64,000 nucleotides of DNA from Nocardia jejuensis NBRC 103114 (GCF_001613145.1 NZ_BDBU01000002.1:248001-312000); one strand, 5' to 3'. Positions 17,715-26,123 are shown, numbered from the stretch's first letter. Made by a program: numbers and translations. The notes: a model not told the origin generated them from the letters alone.

Positions 17715-17830
17715 CGTGATTACCCGCCTTCGATTGTCTGTCGAATCGGTACGAGATTTCCGCACGCGGTCCTCGGTGAGGGTTCGCTGTCGACGGTACA
17801 GGCTTTCCGACGGCCGTCGAGCACCGCGGC

Positions 17831-19453
17831 TCACGCCCTTGCCGGTTCCTCCGTCCTCTCCTCGTGCTCGGCCCGAGCACCGGCGCCGTTGAGCGTGAAG
17901 CAGATTCGCGTGCCCTCGGTGTAGGCGGTATCGATCCAGATGCGACCGCCGTGAAACTCCACGATCTTCTTGCACAGCGCCAAACCGATTCCGGTGCCGC
18001 TGTATTCGTCGCGGCCGTGCAAGCGCTGGAAGATGACGAACACCTTCTCCGCGAACTCCGGTGCGATGCCGATTCCGTTGTCGGAGAACGAGAACCGCCA
18101 CCCGTCCGAGTCTTCGGCCTCCGGCTCGACCTCGATGGTCACGATCGGGGGCACCCCGGCGCGATGGAACTTGACGGCGTTCGCCAGCAGGTTCTGCCAG
18201 AGCATGATCAGCAGGGTGGGGTCGCCGGTGATTCGCGGCAGGTCGTGCGGCCGGTGCAGGGTGAGCGCGGCGTCCTCGGTGTCCGTGGACACGTTGGCCA
18301 GAGCACGATTCAGGGCGCCGTTCAGGTCGATCGCGGCGATGTGGTCGTGTACGCGCCCGACCCGGGAGAAGGTGAGCAGGTCGTTGATCAGAACCTGCAT
18401 CCGTTTCGCGCCGTCGACCGCGAAATCGATGTATTGACGCGCGCGGTCGTCCAGCTGATCGGAGTAGCGCTTCTCGAGCAGCTGACAGAACGAGGCGACC
18501 TTGCGCAGCGGTTCCTGCAGGTCGTGGGACGCGACGTAGGCGAACTGCTCGAGTTCGGCGTTGGAGCGGCGCAGCTCGGCCGCCTGTGAATCGAGTTCGG
18601 TGGCCTGTGCGGCGAGAATCCCCTCCTTGACCCGGGCGGAGTCCAGTTCGGCGACAACCCTTTCCCGCATCGATTCCACGGCAGCGGCCACGGTCGCCAG
18701 ATCCGCCGGGCCGCCCACGATGATGTGATGCCCGAAATCTCCGTCGGCCACGCGCCGGGACGCTGATTCCAGGGCGGTGAGGGGACGCACGATCAAGCGA
18801 CGCACCAGCACGGTCAGACCGAGCCCGGCGATCAGAAACGCGCCGACCATACCGAGCAGGGTCGCATCGCGCAGCTTGCGCTGATGGGTCAGATTCACGC
18901 GCTCCGCGTCCGCGGCGGCGGCGAGTCCGGTGTTCTGCGTGACGAATTGGGCTCGTACATCGTCGAAGGCCGTTTTACCTCGCGCCGCCGTGGTGTTGCC
19001 TCCGGGACGGTCCGTGCTGCCCGGTGTGATGCTCGCGATGCGCGGCTCGGCGTAATCGTGCCGCCAGGTCGCGGCCGTTCGCTCGAGCGTGTCGAGATCG
19101 GCGAGCAGTTGTGTTCTGCCGTCCAGCAGGGTGCGCAGACGTTCGATCGCGACCTGCTGGGCGGCGATGCCGGTATCGAAGGGCTCGAGAAATTGCGGAT
19201 CTGCCGTCAGCGCGTAGCCGCGCACGCCGGTTTCCTGGTTCAGAAGCGCCGATTGCAGCCGGTACGCCTCGATGACGGCGGGCTGGATCTGCTTGTTGAG
19301 CCGATCCGAGACGTGGGTGGTCGCGGCGGTCGCGATCGCGGACAGCGCGGATCCGACGACGACCACCAGCACCATCGCGGCCAGCACCAGCTGGAACCAG
19401 GCCTGCACCGTCAGGCGTCTGGTCCAGCCGGTGCGGGGTGAAGAGGGAATCAC
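17831..19453 (-). CDS. sensor histidine kinase (CHASE3-HAMP-HisKA-HATPase), orphan
   Basis: 540-residue membrane-bound sensor kinase. Helix 1 (WFQLVLAAMVLVVVVGSALSAI, about 19-40) and helix 2 (ATLLGMVGAFLIAGLGLTVLV, 197-217) enclose a CHASE3-like helical sensor (LLNQETGVRGYALTADPQFL). HAMP region at about 218-270, coiled coil to 300, then HisKA with phospho-acceptor His310 (ASHDLQEPLRKV), N box (NLLANAVKFH), G1 (DNGIGIA) and G2 (GTGIGLALCKKI). It resembles phytochrome-type kinases with the RLHGRDEYSGTGIGLALC signature. No response regulator gene is adjacent, so it is an orphan here; the neighbouring SigF module is a possible output. Start ATG at 19453. Confidence 0.9.
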   Translation of the reverse strand: MIPSSPRTGWTRRLTVQAWFQLVLAAMVLVVVVGSALSAIATAATTHVSDRLNKQIQPAVIEAYRLQSALLNQETGVRGYALTADPQFLEPFDTGIAAQQVAIERLRTLLDGRTQLLADLDTLERTAATWRHDYAEPRIASITPGSTDRPGGNTTAARGKTAFDDVRAQFVTQNTGLAAAADAERVNLTHQRKLRDATLLGMVGAFLIAGLGLTVLVRRLIVRPLTALESASRRVADGDFGHHIIVGGPADLATVAAAVESMRERVVAELDSARVKEGILAAQATELDSQAAELRRSNAELEQFAYVASHDLQEPLRKVASFCQLLEKRYSDQLDDRARQYIDFAVDGAKRMQVLINDLLTFSRVGRVHDHIAAIDLNGALNRALANVSTDTEDAALTLHRPHDLPRITGDPTLLIMLWQNLLANAVKFHRAGVPPIVTIEVEPEAEDSDGWRFSFSDNGIGIAPEFAEKVFVIFQRLHGRDEYSGTGIGLALCKKIVEFHGGRIWIDTAYTEGTRICFTLNGAGARAEHEERTEEPARA

Positions 19454-19902
19454 AGTGGTTCGTCCTGCCGTCGCGGGGGAGAGGTCCGAAGGTTGCTCAC
19501 TGAAACCAAGATCGCGAGAGCCTCGGCCAGCACCCTAGCGTGCGACGGCGTTCACCACTGTGCGCGGTCCGCAGGACCGGACTGTAAGGAAGACAACAGA
19601 TTCAAGCGTCGAGCCGGCGAGCGCGCGGGCCGATCGGGGCTGTGGTCTCAACCCCGACCGGCAGGACGCGGGTAGCCACATCCGCCCGATGCTAATCGCA
19701 GTCTTCCGATCGAGATTGTTCGAATCGGACCACGGCGTGCGCGATCGGTGAGACCGGCTCCTGAACGCTGGGTGATATGTGCGTTCGGTCGTACTCGGTG
19801 CGGGTGGTGTCGGAGGGGCTAAGCTGGGTATCCACACACTGTGTTGATCTTCAGAAGTCAGGGTCGGCACCGATCTCCATCATTCGTGAAGGGTCGGGCT
19901 GC
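19454..19902. other. 449-base divergent gap
   Basis: Lies between the kinase and AraC-type genes reading outward. No gene recognised. Contains one SigF-like element described separately. Confidence 0.4.
19806..19830 (+). promoter_or_regulatory. near-consensus SigF-type promoter
   Basis: GGTGT, 15-base spacer, GGGTA (followed by T), about 72 bases upstream of the AraC-type start at 19903. One mismatch in the -35 (GGTGT for GGTTT). Weaker than the four exact copies. Confidence 0.4.
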
Positions 19903-20499
19903 ATGACTATGGCATCGGACACGCACTTGGACGGCCGGGACCTGAGCGCCGTCGAGGATTTCCTGCGGTCGGTGACCGCGCCGGACTACACCGGACCGGC
20001 TCCCGATCCCGACGCGGTGGCGGTCGTGTTGTCGGTGATCGCGCAACAGCGCAGTGTCGCGGGCAAAACCTCGGCACTGGGACTGTCCGAGCCGGCGGCG
20101 GAGTATCTGGCCAGCTGTGTCGATGCGGTCCTGCCCGGGGAGGGCGCGGAATCCGGGGTGGACAGCTCCCCCCTGAGCGTCACGGTCCGGTTGGGCGTGG
20201 AATTCATGGAAGCGAATCTGCGCGAGGCGATCGACATATCGGACGTGGCCGACGCGGGCAACGTATCGGTGCGGGCCATGCAGCTGGCGTTCCGGCGGGA
20301 ACTCGACACCACTCCCATGGCCTATCTGCGCGACCTGCGCATGCGCGCCGCGCACGGTGAACTCTCCGAACGCGTGATCGGCGACGGTACGACGGTCACC
20401 AGCGTCGCGATCGGCTGGGGGTTCGCGCATCCGGGCCGCTTCGCGATCGCCTACAGGCATGTGTACGGGCGATCCCCGCATCTGACGCTCGCGGAATGA
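19903..20499 (+). CDS. AraC-family helix-turn-helix regulator, 198 aa
   Basis: C-terminal AraC/XylS DNA-binding domain over the last 100 residues with both helix-turn-helix units (DISDVADAGNVSVRAMQLAF and VTSVAIGWGFAHPGRFAIAY, then YGRSPHLTL). The N-terminal 95 residues are acidic, without a recognised ligand domain; similar small regulators in mycobacteria sit in stress regions. ATG 19903 begins MTMASDTH; the frame is open upstream to 19777 without family-like sequence. Located just before the sigma factor gene, 164 bases apart, same strand. Confidence 0.82.
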   Translation: MTMASDTHLDGRDLSAVEDFLRSVTAPDYTGPAPDPDAVAVVLSVIAQQRSVAGKTSALGLSEPAAEYLASCVDAVLPGEGAESGVDSSPLSVTVRLGVEFMEANLREAIDISDVADAGNVSVRAMQLAFRRELDTTPMAYLRDLRMRAAHGELSERVIGDGTTVTSVAIGWGFAHPGRFAIAYRHVYGRSPHLTLAE

Positions 20500-20663
20500 C
20501 CCGCGAAATTCGTTATCTGGCCTGCCGCGCGCTTTTCGTTCGTTTGCGGGACTGACCGCTGGCTCGCGGAATGACAGGCTGTAGTAGCGACAGGGCGACT
20601 GGGTGCGTTCAACCCTTCGAGCAGAACCCACGGTGAACCCCTGTCGCGGGCGGAGGTTTCGTC

Positions 20664-21488
20664 ATGACAGACCAGAACACTCTCACTGCGAGTCGAACCA
20701 ATACCCATCGCCGACGCGGATCGGATCCCTACGACGGCATCGAGCCGTCGCTGGTCGAACTCGCGACCCTGTCGGTGGGCACCCCCGAGCACGCCCGCTT
20801 GCGCTCGGAGATCCTGCGCCGGTGTCTGCCGCTCGCGGACCACATCGCCCGTCGCTACTCCGGGCGCGGGCAGTATCACGACGATCTTTTCCAGGTCGCG
20901 AGCGTGGGCCTGATCGCCGCGGTCGATCGCTTCGATCCGCACCGGGGCACACCGTTCCTGGGGTTCGCGGTACCCACCATGATGGGTGAGGTACGCCGCC
21001 ACTTCCGCGACCACGCCTGGGCGGTGCGAGTTCCACGGCGCACCAAGGAGATTCAAGCCTCGCTGAGTCCGGCGATCGAGCGGCTGTGCCAGCGCAACTC
21101 TCGGATGCCCACGGCCGTCGAGATCGCCGTCGAGCTCGAGGTCGATCTGCTCGAGGTGACCCGGGCGATGCTCGCGGCCAATGCGTACGACTGCCACTCC
21201 CTCGATACCAGCGCACGCGAGAACGATGAGAACTACACGCCCTCCGCCGCGGCCGCCCTCGGTGATGTCGATCCGGGTTACCAGCTCTCGGAGGAGTCGA
21301 TCACCGTCGGCCCGCTGTTGGACGAACTCACCGAGCGTGAGCGGCGGGTACTGCACCTGCGCTTCTACGAGGGGATGACGCAGCACGAGATCGCCGAACA
21401 GCTCGGTGTGTCCCAGATGCAGGTCTCCCGCATCCTCACCAAGACCCTCACCGATCTCAGAGAGCGCGCCCTGGCGGACGCGAACTGA
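20664..21488 (+). CDS. sigF: SigF/SigB-type (group 3) RNA polymerase sigma factor
   Basis: 274-residue group-3 sigma factor. Region 2 contains RCLPLADHIARRYSGRGQYH, DDLFQVASVGLIAAVDRFDP and GTPFLGFAVPTMMGEVRRHF; region 3 RVPRRTKEIQASLSPAIERL; region 4 ends with EGMTQHEIAEQLGVSQMQVS and RILTKTLTDLRE, the -35-recognising helix-turn-helix. This is the SigB/SigF/SigG family used for general stress response and regulated by partner-switching anti-sigma factors. ATG 20664 has GGCGGAGG upstream. No RsbW gene is directly adjacent, but an RsbW-like ATPase lies at 25618. Several genes in this window carry matching promoters. The gene symbol is a family-level name. Confidence 0.9.
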   Translation: MTDQNTLTASRTNTHRRRGSDPYDGIEPSLVELATLSVGTPEHARLRSEILRRCLPLADHIARRYSGRGQYHDDLFQVASVGLIAAVDRFDPHRGTPFLGFAVPTMMGEVRRHFRDHAWAVRVPRRTKEIQASLSPAIERLCQRNSRMPTAVEIAVELEVDLLEVTRAMLAANAYDCHSLDTSARENDENYTPSAAAALGDVDPGYQLSEESITVGPLLDELTERERRVLHLRFYEGMTQHEIAEQLGVSQMQVSRILTKTLTDLRERALADAN

Positions 21489-21523
21489 CGGTCGGCGTCG
21501 CCCGGCGCCGAATTCTCTGATAC

Positions 21524-21547
21524 GCAGGCGGTTTCGCAACCGCCTGC
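21524..21547 (+). terminator. intrinsic terminator after sigF
   Basis: Perfect 10-bp stem (21524-21533 with 21538-21547) and TCGC tetraloop, followed by TTCGTCG, 35 bases after the sigma factor stop. Confidence 0.8.
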
Positions 21548-21617
21548 TTCGTCGTGCGCAGGGCGGGCGGTCGTCGCCGGGGCCCGGGAGATGATGAAAC
21601 AGCAAGGTGTCCAACAT

Positions 21618-21641
21618 GTTTCGGCCGAGAATGCCCGGGTA
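21618..21641 (+). promoter_or_regulatory. SigF-type promoter for csbD
   Basis: GTTT at 21618-21621, 15-base spacer, GGGTA at 21637-21641; start codon 40 bases on. Exact match to the group-3 sigma consensus and placed immediately after the sigma factor terminator. Confidence 0.75.
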
Positions 21642-21681
21642 GGTCGTGGATGTCCGACCTTTCCGAAAAAAGGAGAATTCC

Positions 21682-21927
21682 ATGTCCGAGCACGACAAGA
21701 GCGGCCCCCGTGAAGGTCTCGAAGGCGCTGTCGAAGGTGTCAAGGGTAAGGCCAAGGAGGTCGCCGGCACGGTCGTCGGTCACGACAATCTGAAGGAGGA
21801 AGGCCGCGCCCAGCAGGACAAGGCCGACTCCCAGCGCGAGGCCGCCAAGAAGGAAGCCGAAGCGGAAAAGGAACGCGCCGCGGCCGAACTCGACGAGCAG
21901 CGTCAGCGCGCCCAGCAGAACCGATGA
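21682..21927 (+). CDS. csbD: CsbD-family stress protein, 81 aa
   Basis: Small hydrophilic protein of the CsbD family, classically controlled by SigB in Bacillus. The core is GAVEGVKGKAKEVAGTVVGH followed by LKEEGRAQQDKADSQREA; the C-terminal half is an Ala/Glu/Lys/Arg-rich helix, probably a coiled coil. Biochemical function unknown. ATG 21682 has AAGGAG upstream. Together with the promoter it supports a working stress-sigma regulon. Confidence 0.92.
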   Translation: MSEHDKSGPREGLEGAVEGVKGKAKEVAGTVVGHDNLKEEGRAQQDKADSQREAAKKEAEAEKERAAAELDEQRQRAQQNR

Positions 21928-22037
21928 CAGCACAACCCGCATGAGCTCGGGCCGACGTCATCGCCGCCGCCGGCCGATGCCTCTGCCGCCGTCGGCCGAT
22001 GCCTCCGCGGAGGCTCGCACCTCCGCGCGAGACGCTG

Positions 22038-22175
22038 TCAGATGGCGTCGTCGCTCCTGCTCGAGGGTGGGTTGCCGGTGTCCAGGTCGGTGTCGGCCGA
22101 ACGGCCCGTCGATCGCCGTCGCAGCACGACCACGCCGACCAGAATCGCGAGCGCGACGATTATCAGAATCTCCAT
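22038..22175 (-). CDS. tiny single-helix membrane protein, 45 aa
   Basis: Begins MEILIIVALAILVGVVVLRR, one N-terminal transmembrane helix followed by an Arg/Ser/Asp-rich tail ending SSRSDDAI. ATG 22175 has a GGTGGG-like site about 12 bases upstream, which is weak. No family recognised. The clean hydrophobic/charged split and the inverted repeat just upstream support coding, but short length keeps confidence moderate. Confidence 0.5.
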   Translation of the reverse strand: MEILIIVALAILVGVVVLRRRSTGRSADTDLDTGNPPSSRSDDAI

Positions 22176-22203
22176 GCGCCGCGCATACCCACCGACTCCG
22201 CGG

Positions 22204-22227
22204 CTATTCGTGCGCAAACACGAATAG
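22204..22227. promoter_or_regulatory. inverted repeat upstream of tiny membrane protein
   Basis: Perfect 9-bp arms CTATTCGTG and CACGAATAG around CGCAAA. Situated 29 bases upstream of the start at 22175 and 56 bases past the stop of the facing PAS-ANTAR gene's neighbour region; could be an operator or a transcript hairpin. Confidence 0.45.
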
Positions 22228-22282
22228 TTCGGCCGGCGGTCATCCGAGTCGGCCGGACGCGGGGATGCGTGCGGGGTGACGC

Positions 22283-23146
22283 CTACGTGGCCGGAGTGAT
22301 CCGGTCGTGCAGGGTGAGAACGAGATGATCGAAGTCGGTGACCAGCCGCCGGGGGAGGTCGGGAGTGCCGGGCAGTTCGGCGATGAGCTGCTCCGCGAGA
22401 GTGCGCAGTTTGGTGTTGGTCTCCTGCGAACGCCACACCAGCACGCGGAACGCCTGATCGGCGCTGATCCGGTAGACCAGCATCAGGATCCCCTTGGCCT
22501 GTTCGATCGCCGCTCGCGCCTGCATCGTCGCCGCGAGCCGAGTGTCGATGGCCGTCAGTGCGGCATCGGTCAGGGTGTCGGTGAGCTCCACGTAGAACCC
22601 GGCGGTGCCGACGAGGGTGCCGTCCCCGCCGGAGATCCGATCCGCGACCACGATCACGTGGTGCTCGATGCCGTGCACGTCGATGAAGCGGTGCTTGCTC
22701 GAGAACGGTTCGCCGAGATCGATTGCGCGTGAGATGGTTTCGGCGAGGTGCTCGCGATCGTCCGGATGTTTGTGCGAGAGCAGGACACTCGTCGTCGGCT
22801 CGATCGTGCCGGGGACGTAGCCGTGCATCTGATACACCTCGGGAGACCATTCCCAGCGTTGGGTGGCGAACCAGAATCGGAAGCTGCCGGTGCGTGGTGC
22901 GGTGGGCACGGGTGCGGTGTGCTCCTCGTACCGAGGTTGCTCGGTGCTGTGCGGATCCAGGGAACCGGTCGTATCCACGGCCGTCAGATCGATTCGCGAT
23001 GGACGCGACGCCGGGAACTCTCGATCTCGGATGGATACGCGGGGACCGCGCAGAGCCACACCCGCACGACCGAGCGGCTCCCGGCCGTGGGAACATGCGG
23101 ACTCTTGTCGTGCCTCACTGGATATCCCTTCCACGGAGCCGAACAT
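22283..23146 (-). CDS. PAS-ANTAR regulator (copy 2)
   Basis: Same architecture as the gene at 12447: N-terminal extension without known domain, PAS core (GSFRFWFATQRWEWSPEVYQ, HKHPDDREHLAETI, GTAGFYVELTDTL) and C-terminal ANTAR (QARAAIEQAKGILMLVYRIS, FRVLVWRSQETNTKLRTLAE). Predicted RNA-binding antiterminator responding to a PAS ligand or redox signal. The start is uncertain; ATG 23146 is used, with a further ATG at 23212 upstream and the PAS domain beginning about 90 residues in. It is followed at 23277 by a GAF-ANTAR gene on the same strand that lies upstream of it. Confidence 0.82.
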   Translation of the reverse strand: MFGSVEGISSEARQESACSHGREPLGRAGVALRGPRVSIRDREFPASRPSRIDLTAVDTTGSLDPHSTEQPRYEEHTAPVPTAPRTGSFRFWFATQRWEWSPEVYQMHGYVPGTIEPTTSVLLSHKHPDDREHLAETISRAIDLGEPFSSKHRFIDVHGIEHHVIVVADRISGGDGTLVGTAGFYVELTDTLTDAALTAIDTRLAATMQARAAIEQAKGILMLVYRISADQAFRVLVWRSQETNTKLRTLAEQLIAELPGTPDLPRRLVTDFDHLVLTLHDRITPAT

Positions 23147-23276
23147 CGGGCTCCACCGGGGTCCAGGGCGGAACTGGAGACAGCCGCGCTCGGCCACGTC
23201 CAGTGGCATCAATCTAGCATGATGAGGAATGCGGCACGTCAGGCGAGGGAATTCGCGCCGTGCGCGAGCGTGCGCC

Positions 23277-23978
23277 TCAGATTCGAAGTCCGGCTTCGAC
23301 TATCGCGTGGGCCACCGCGTGCAGCGGAGCCTGGTTCGCGCGCGCGTACTTGCGAATCAGCTCGAAGGCCTCTGCGGGACTGATCTCGCGCACCGAGGAG
23401 ATGATGCCCTTGGCCTGCTCGATGATCGTGCGCGATTCGAGGGCGCGATTCAATTGCTCGGTGACCTGCTGGTGTTGCAGCAGGGTGTTGGCGTTGACGA
23501 GGTATCCGGTCGCCATGTCGGCCAGTACCAGCGCGGCTTCGAGATCGTCGTCCGTCCACGGCCGCGGCAGGGCGCTGTAGAGGTTGACCGCCCCGACCTT
23601 GTCGCCGTTGAGCGACATGGGGATTCCCGCGACTGCCTGAATGCCGACTCGCGCGGCGGTCTGGCGATAGTGCGGCCACCGTCGATCCGTGCTCAGATCG
23701 GGCGCGCTCACCAGTTCCCCGCTGGTACTGGCGTCCATGCAGGGTCCCTGCTGCTCGAGCTCCTGAACCCGCTCGAGGGTGATCACCGGTTCGGATGTCG
23801 CGCTGACGAAGCGCAGCCGTTCGCCTTCCAACAGCGACACCCCCGCGCCGGCCAGATCGAAAACCTCGGTCGCGCTGGTCACCAGTTCATCGAGTGCGGT
23901 CTCCACCTTGTAGGGGGTGGGCAGCAGTCGGGCGAACCGTGCCAGCGCCCGTACCAGGACAGCTTTGTCATGCGCCAT
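23277..23978 (-). CDS. GAF-ANTAR regulator, 233 aa
   Basis: GAF domain at about residues 20-165 (ALDELVTSATEVFDLAGAGV, GPCMDASTSGELVSAPDLST, AVAGIPMSLNGDKVGAVNLY) and ANTAR at 170-230 (ESRTIIEQAKGIISSVREIS, AFELIRKYARANQAPLHAVA). Typical actinobacterial signalling protein that binds RNA hairpins. ATG 23978 is preceded by GAGAGGAGG, an excellent ribosome site. Together with the PAS-ANTAR genes it gives three ANTAR proteins in 11 kb. Confidence 0.9.
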   Translation of the reverse strand: MAHDKAVLVRALARFARLLPTPYKVETALDELVTSATEVFDLAGAGVSLLEGERLRFVSATSEPVITLERVQELEQQGPCMDASTSGELVSAPDLSTDRRWPHYRQTAARVGIQAVAGIPMSLNGDKVGAVNLYSALPRPWTDDDLEAALVLADMATGYLVNANTLLQHQQVTEQLNRALESRTIIEQAKGIISSVREISPAEAFELIRKYARANQAPLHAVAHAIVEAGLRI

Positions 23979-24098
23979 CAGCGCCTCCTCTCGTAGAGTC
24001 CGGCGACTCTCATCCGGGCAGTACCCAGACCGAGGTCCCTGACGCGCGAGCAGTGGGGCACGTCGCATGCGCAGGGAGTGCGTTTCGACCACGAGCGT

Positions 24099-24254
24099 CT
24101 AGTCCGCAGGTTCCTGGGCGTGCTCCTCGGCGCCCAGATCCGCGGCCACCTCGCGGGTCGCCATCCCGCCCTCGCCATGGCGATCGGCTGGTCCCGGCCT
24201 GCCGCCCTTCGGCTCGCCCGGATCCTTCTCGGGAGCGTCGTTCTCGCGCGGCAT
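24099..24254 (-). CDS. uncharacterised 51-aa hydrophilic protein under SigF-type promoter
   Basis: Small, highly charged, low-complexity protein (MPRENDAPEKDPGEPKGGRP at the start; ends GAEEHAQEPAD), no hydrophobic segment, probably disordered. ATG 24254 has AAAGGA at correct distance. An exact GTTT-N15-GGGTA promoter lies 60 bases upstream on the same strand. The GG-rich Lys/Glu composition is reminiscent of desiccation or general stress proteins, but I recognise no family. Too short for many gene finders. Confidence 0.65.
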   Translation of the reverse strand: MPRENDAPEKDPGEPKGGRPGPADRHGEGGMATREVAADLGAEEHAQEPAD

Positions 24255-24313
24255 GCTGTGTCCTTTCCGACGTTCTTTCCGAACCGGATTCATCGGGCAT
24301 TGTCGACCGCGAT

Positions 24314-24337
24314 TACCCCGGCGAGGGAGCTCGAAAC
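24314..24337 (-). promoter_or_regulatory. SigF-type promoter for the 51-aa protein
   Basis: Minus-strand GTTT, 15-base spacer, GGGTA followed by A. Exact match with correct orientation and distance. Confidence 0.7.
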
Positions 24338-24481
24338 TTCGGGGTGAGCGTGCCGTTTCCACGCCGGTGAGGGTCGGGCGCACGATGCGTGCACCCGCGT
24401 GGATATACGCGATGACAGCGTCGTGACCTGTGAATCACGGGGACGAGTGGTGCGAACCGGTTGTCGGCGATCAGGCTCGGC

Positions 24482-25435
24482 TCAGGGCATGGGGTCCGGG
24501 GCCGAGGCGAGCGTGTCGTCGCGGACAGTTGTCCTCTCGCCGGGGGGTACGGCGGCGGTGCGGAAGCATTCGAGTGAATCCTGCCGTGCCACTTGGGCAT
24601 CGATCACCGCGCCGAGCAGGATGGCGAAGTTGGCCAGAAACATCCAGACCAGGACGACGACGGCGGCCGCGAGTGATCCGTACACCTTGTTGAAGGATCC
24701 GAAGTGGCTGACGTACACCGAGAATCCCACCGAACCGACCAGCCACAGCAGGACCGCCACCACGCTGCCCGTGGTGACCAGCCGGAACTTCTGGCCGGGG
24801 ACATTGGGGGCGAGCCAGTACAGCATCGCCAACGCGATGCTCATCAGCACGGTGAGCAGTGGCCACCGGAACAGCTGCCACGCGTGCCGCGCCGCCGACC
24901 CGGCGCCGGCGAGGTCGTCGATGCGTGCCACCGCACCGTTGGTCACCGCGAATCCGACCACGGCGATGACGATTCCGGCCACCACCGCACCGGTCAGCGC
25001 GAATCGCAGGAGCAGTGTGGTGCGCGTCGATCGGCTCTCGGACACCCCGTACAGCGCGTTGGTCGCGCGCATGAAGGCGCCGAGATAACTCGACACGGTC
25101 CACACCGCCGAGACGACGCCCAGCACCACCGCCGGTACCGACCAGGCATGGATCGCCTGCAGGTGCTGGATCGAATCCGACAGCACGGTGGGGCTGTCAC
25201 CGGGTCCGTATCGGCCCACGGCGCCGGTGAGGGAATCGGCGGGCGCGGGCCCGAGCCAGGAGAGTGCGACCAGAGCTATCAGCAGCGCCGGAAACAGCGA
25301 CAGCATGCTGTAGTACGTCAGGGCCGCGGCTCGATCCCACAAATCATCCGACCAGGCCGCGCGCCCGGTGTACACGAGAATTCGAATGCGCACACCACGT
25401 AACAGCCGATACCTCGTACCCCGCCACTCAGCCAT
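24482..25435 (-). CDS. YihY/BrkB-family membrane protein (copy 2)
   Basis: Paralogue of the gene at 15318, 317 residues. Shares LWDRAAALTYYSMLSLFPAL at helix 1, VWTVSSYLGAFMRATNALYG in the middle, MLYWLAPNV and GSFNKVYGSLAAAVVVLVWM near the end. Six predicted helices, cytoplasmic charged C-terminus. ATG 25435 with GAAGGTGG upstream; GTG 25441 is the alternative. A GGGTAA motif is present upstream but lacks a GTTT at the right spacing, so SigF control is not shown for this copy. Confidence 0.88.
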   Translation of the reverse strand: MAEWRGTRYRLLRGVRIRILVYTGRAAWSDDLWDRAAALTYYSMLSLFPALLIALVALSWLGPAPADSLTGAVGRYGPGDSPTVLSDSIQHLQAIHAWSVPAVVLGVVSAVWTVSSYLGAFMRATNALYGVSESRSTRTTLLLRFALTGAVVAGIVIAVVGFAVTNGAVARIDDLAGAGSAARHAWQLFRWPLLTVLMSIALAMLYWLAPNVPGQKFRLVTTGSVVAVLLWLVGSVGFSVYVSHFGSFNKVYGSLAAAVVVLVWMFLANFAILLGAVIDAQVARQDSLECFRTAAVPPGERTTVRDDTLASAPDPMP

Positions 25436-25506
25436 ATCCACCTTCTGCAGTTACCCGAACATGTCGGCAAATATCCGCGATATCGCGTTGCGTGCTCGAG
25501 GGCACA

Positions 25507-25531
25507 GGTTTGATCGCAACCGTCACGGGAA
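25507..25531 (+). promoter_or_regulatory. near-consensus SigF-type promoter before RsbW-like gene
   Basis: GGTTT, 15-base spacer, GGGAA, 87 bases upstream of the start at 25618. One mismatch in the -10. Confidence 0.4.
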
Positions 25532-25617
25532 CGCTGCAGTTACGTTCCAGATAGAGCCGCACACCACTTCTCGTGTCTGTCGACGCACTTCATCGCGAGC
25601 TGACCGGAGGTAAACCG

Positions 25618-26088
25618 ATGCACACCACGATCGAGCCCCTCACCCTCACCGGCGACAGTGTCCGCGCGGCCGGGAGCGAGCACGAGCCGCCCGGCCTCCA
25701 GGCCGACCTCAGCCTGGTCTCGCTCGGCAGTGTGCGCGCCCGGTTGCGCCGACTGCTACTGGACGGCGGAGCCGGTGACGTGGCGGTGGCCGACGTGGTG
25801 GAGGTCGCCGATGAGCTCATGAGCAACGCGGTGCGCCACGGCGGTGCGCCGGCGCACTGCCGGATCGGGCTCGTGCGACGGTCCGGCGTGGTCCGGATCG
25901 AGGTGACCGACAGCTGCCCGGAACTGCCCCGGGCTCGTCGGCCCGGGCCGCGCGGGGGATTGGGACTGATTCTGGTCGAACGCCTTTCGGAGCGATGGGC
26001 AGTCTCGGCGGGGGCGGGCTGCAAGACGGTGTGGGCGGAAGTCGCCCTGGATCGATCGCGGTACGACACGCACGCCGCCGCTTCCTGA
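25618..26088 (+). CDS. RsbW-like ATP-binding protein (HATPase_c_2)
   Basis: 156-residue GHKL-fold protein of the anti-sigma factor / serine kinase type. The N box is VADELMSNAVRHGG (about 69-82), a degenerate G1 region EVTDSCPELP replaces the usual DNGxG, and the ATP lid is GPRGGLGLILVERLSERWAV. It may phosphorylate an anti-sigma antagonist or bind a sigma factor; a cognate antagonist gene was not found in the window. GGAGGT precedes ATG 25618. The sigma factor at 20664 is an obvious partner to test, but separation by other genes leaves this inferential. Confidence 0.8.
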   Translation: MHTTIEPLTLTGDSVRAAGSEHEPPGLQADLSLVSLGSVRARLRRLLLDGGAGDVAVADVVEVADELMSNAVRHGGAPAHCRIGLVRRSGVVRIEVTDSCPELPRARRPGPRGGLGLILVERLSERWAVSAGAGCKTVWAEVALDRSRYDTHAAAS

Positions 26089-26123
26089 CCTTCGCCGCCG
26101 GACATCGCTCGGCCGTACTGCTT

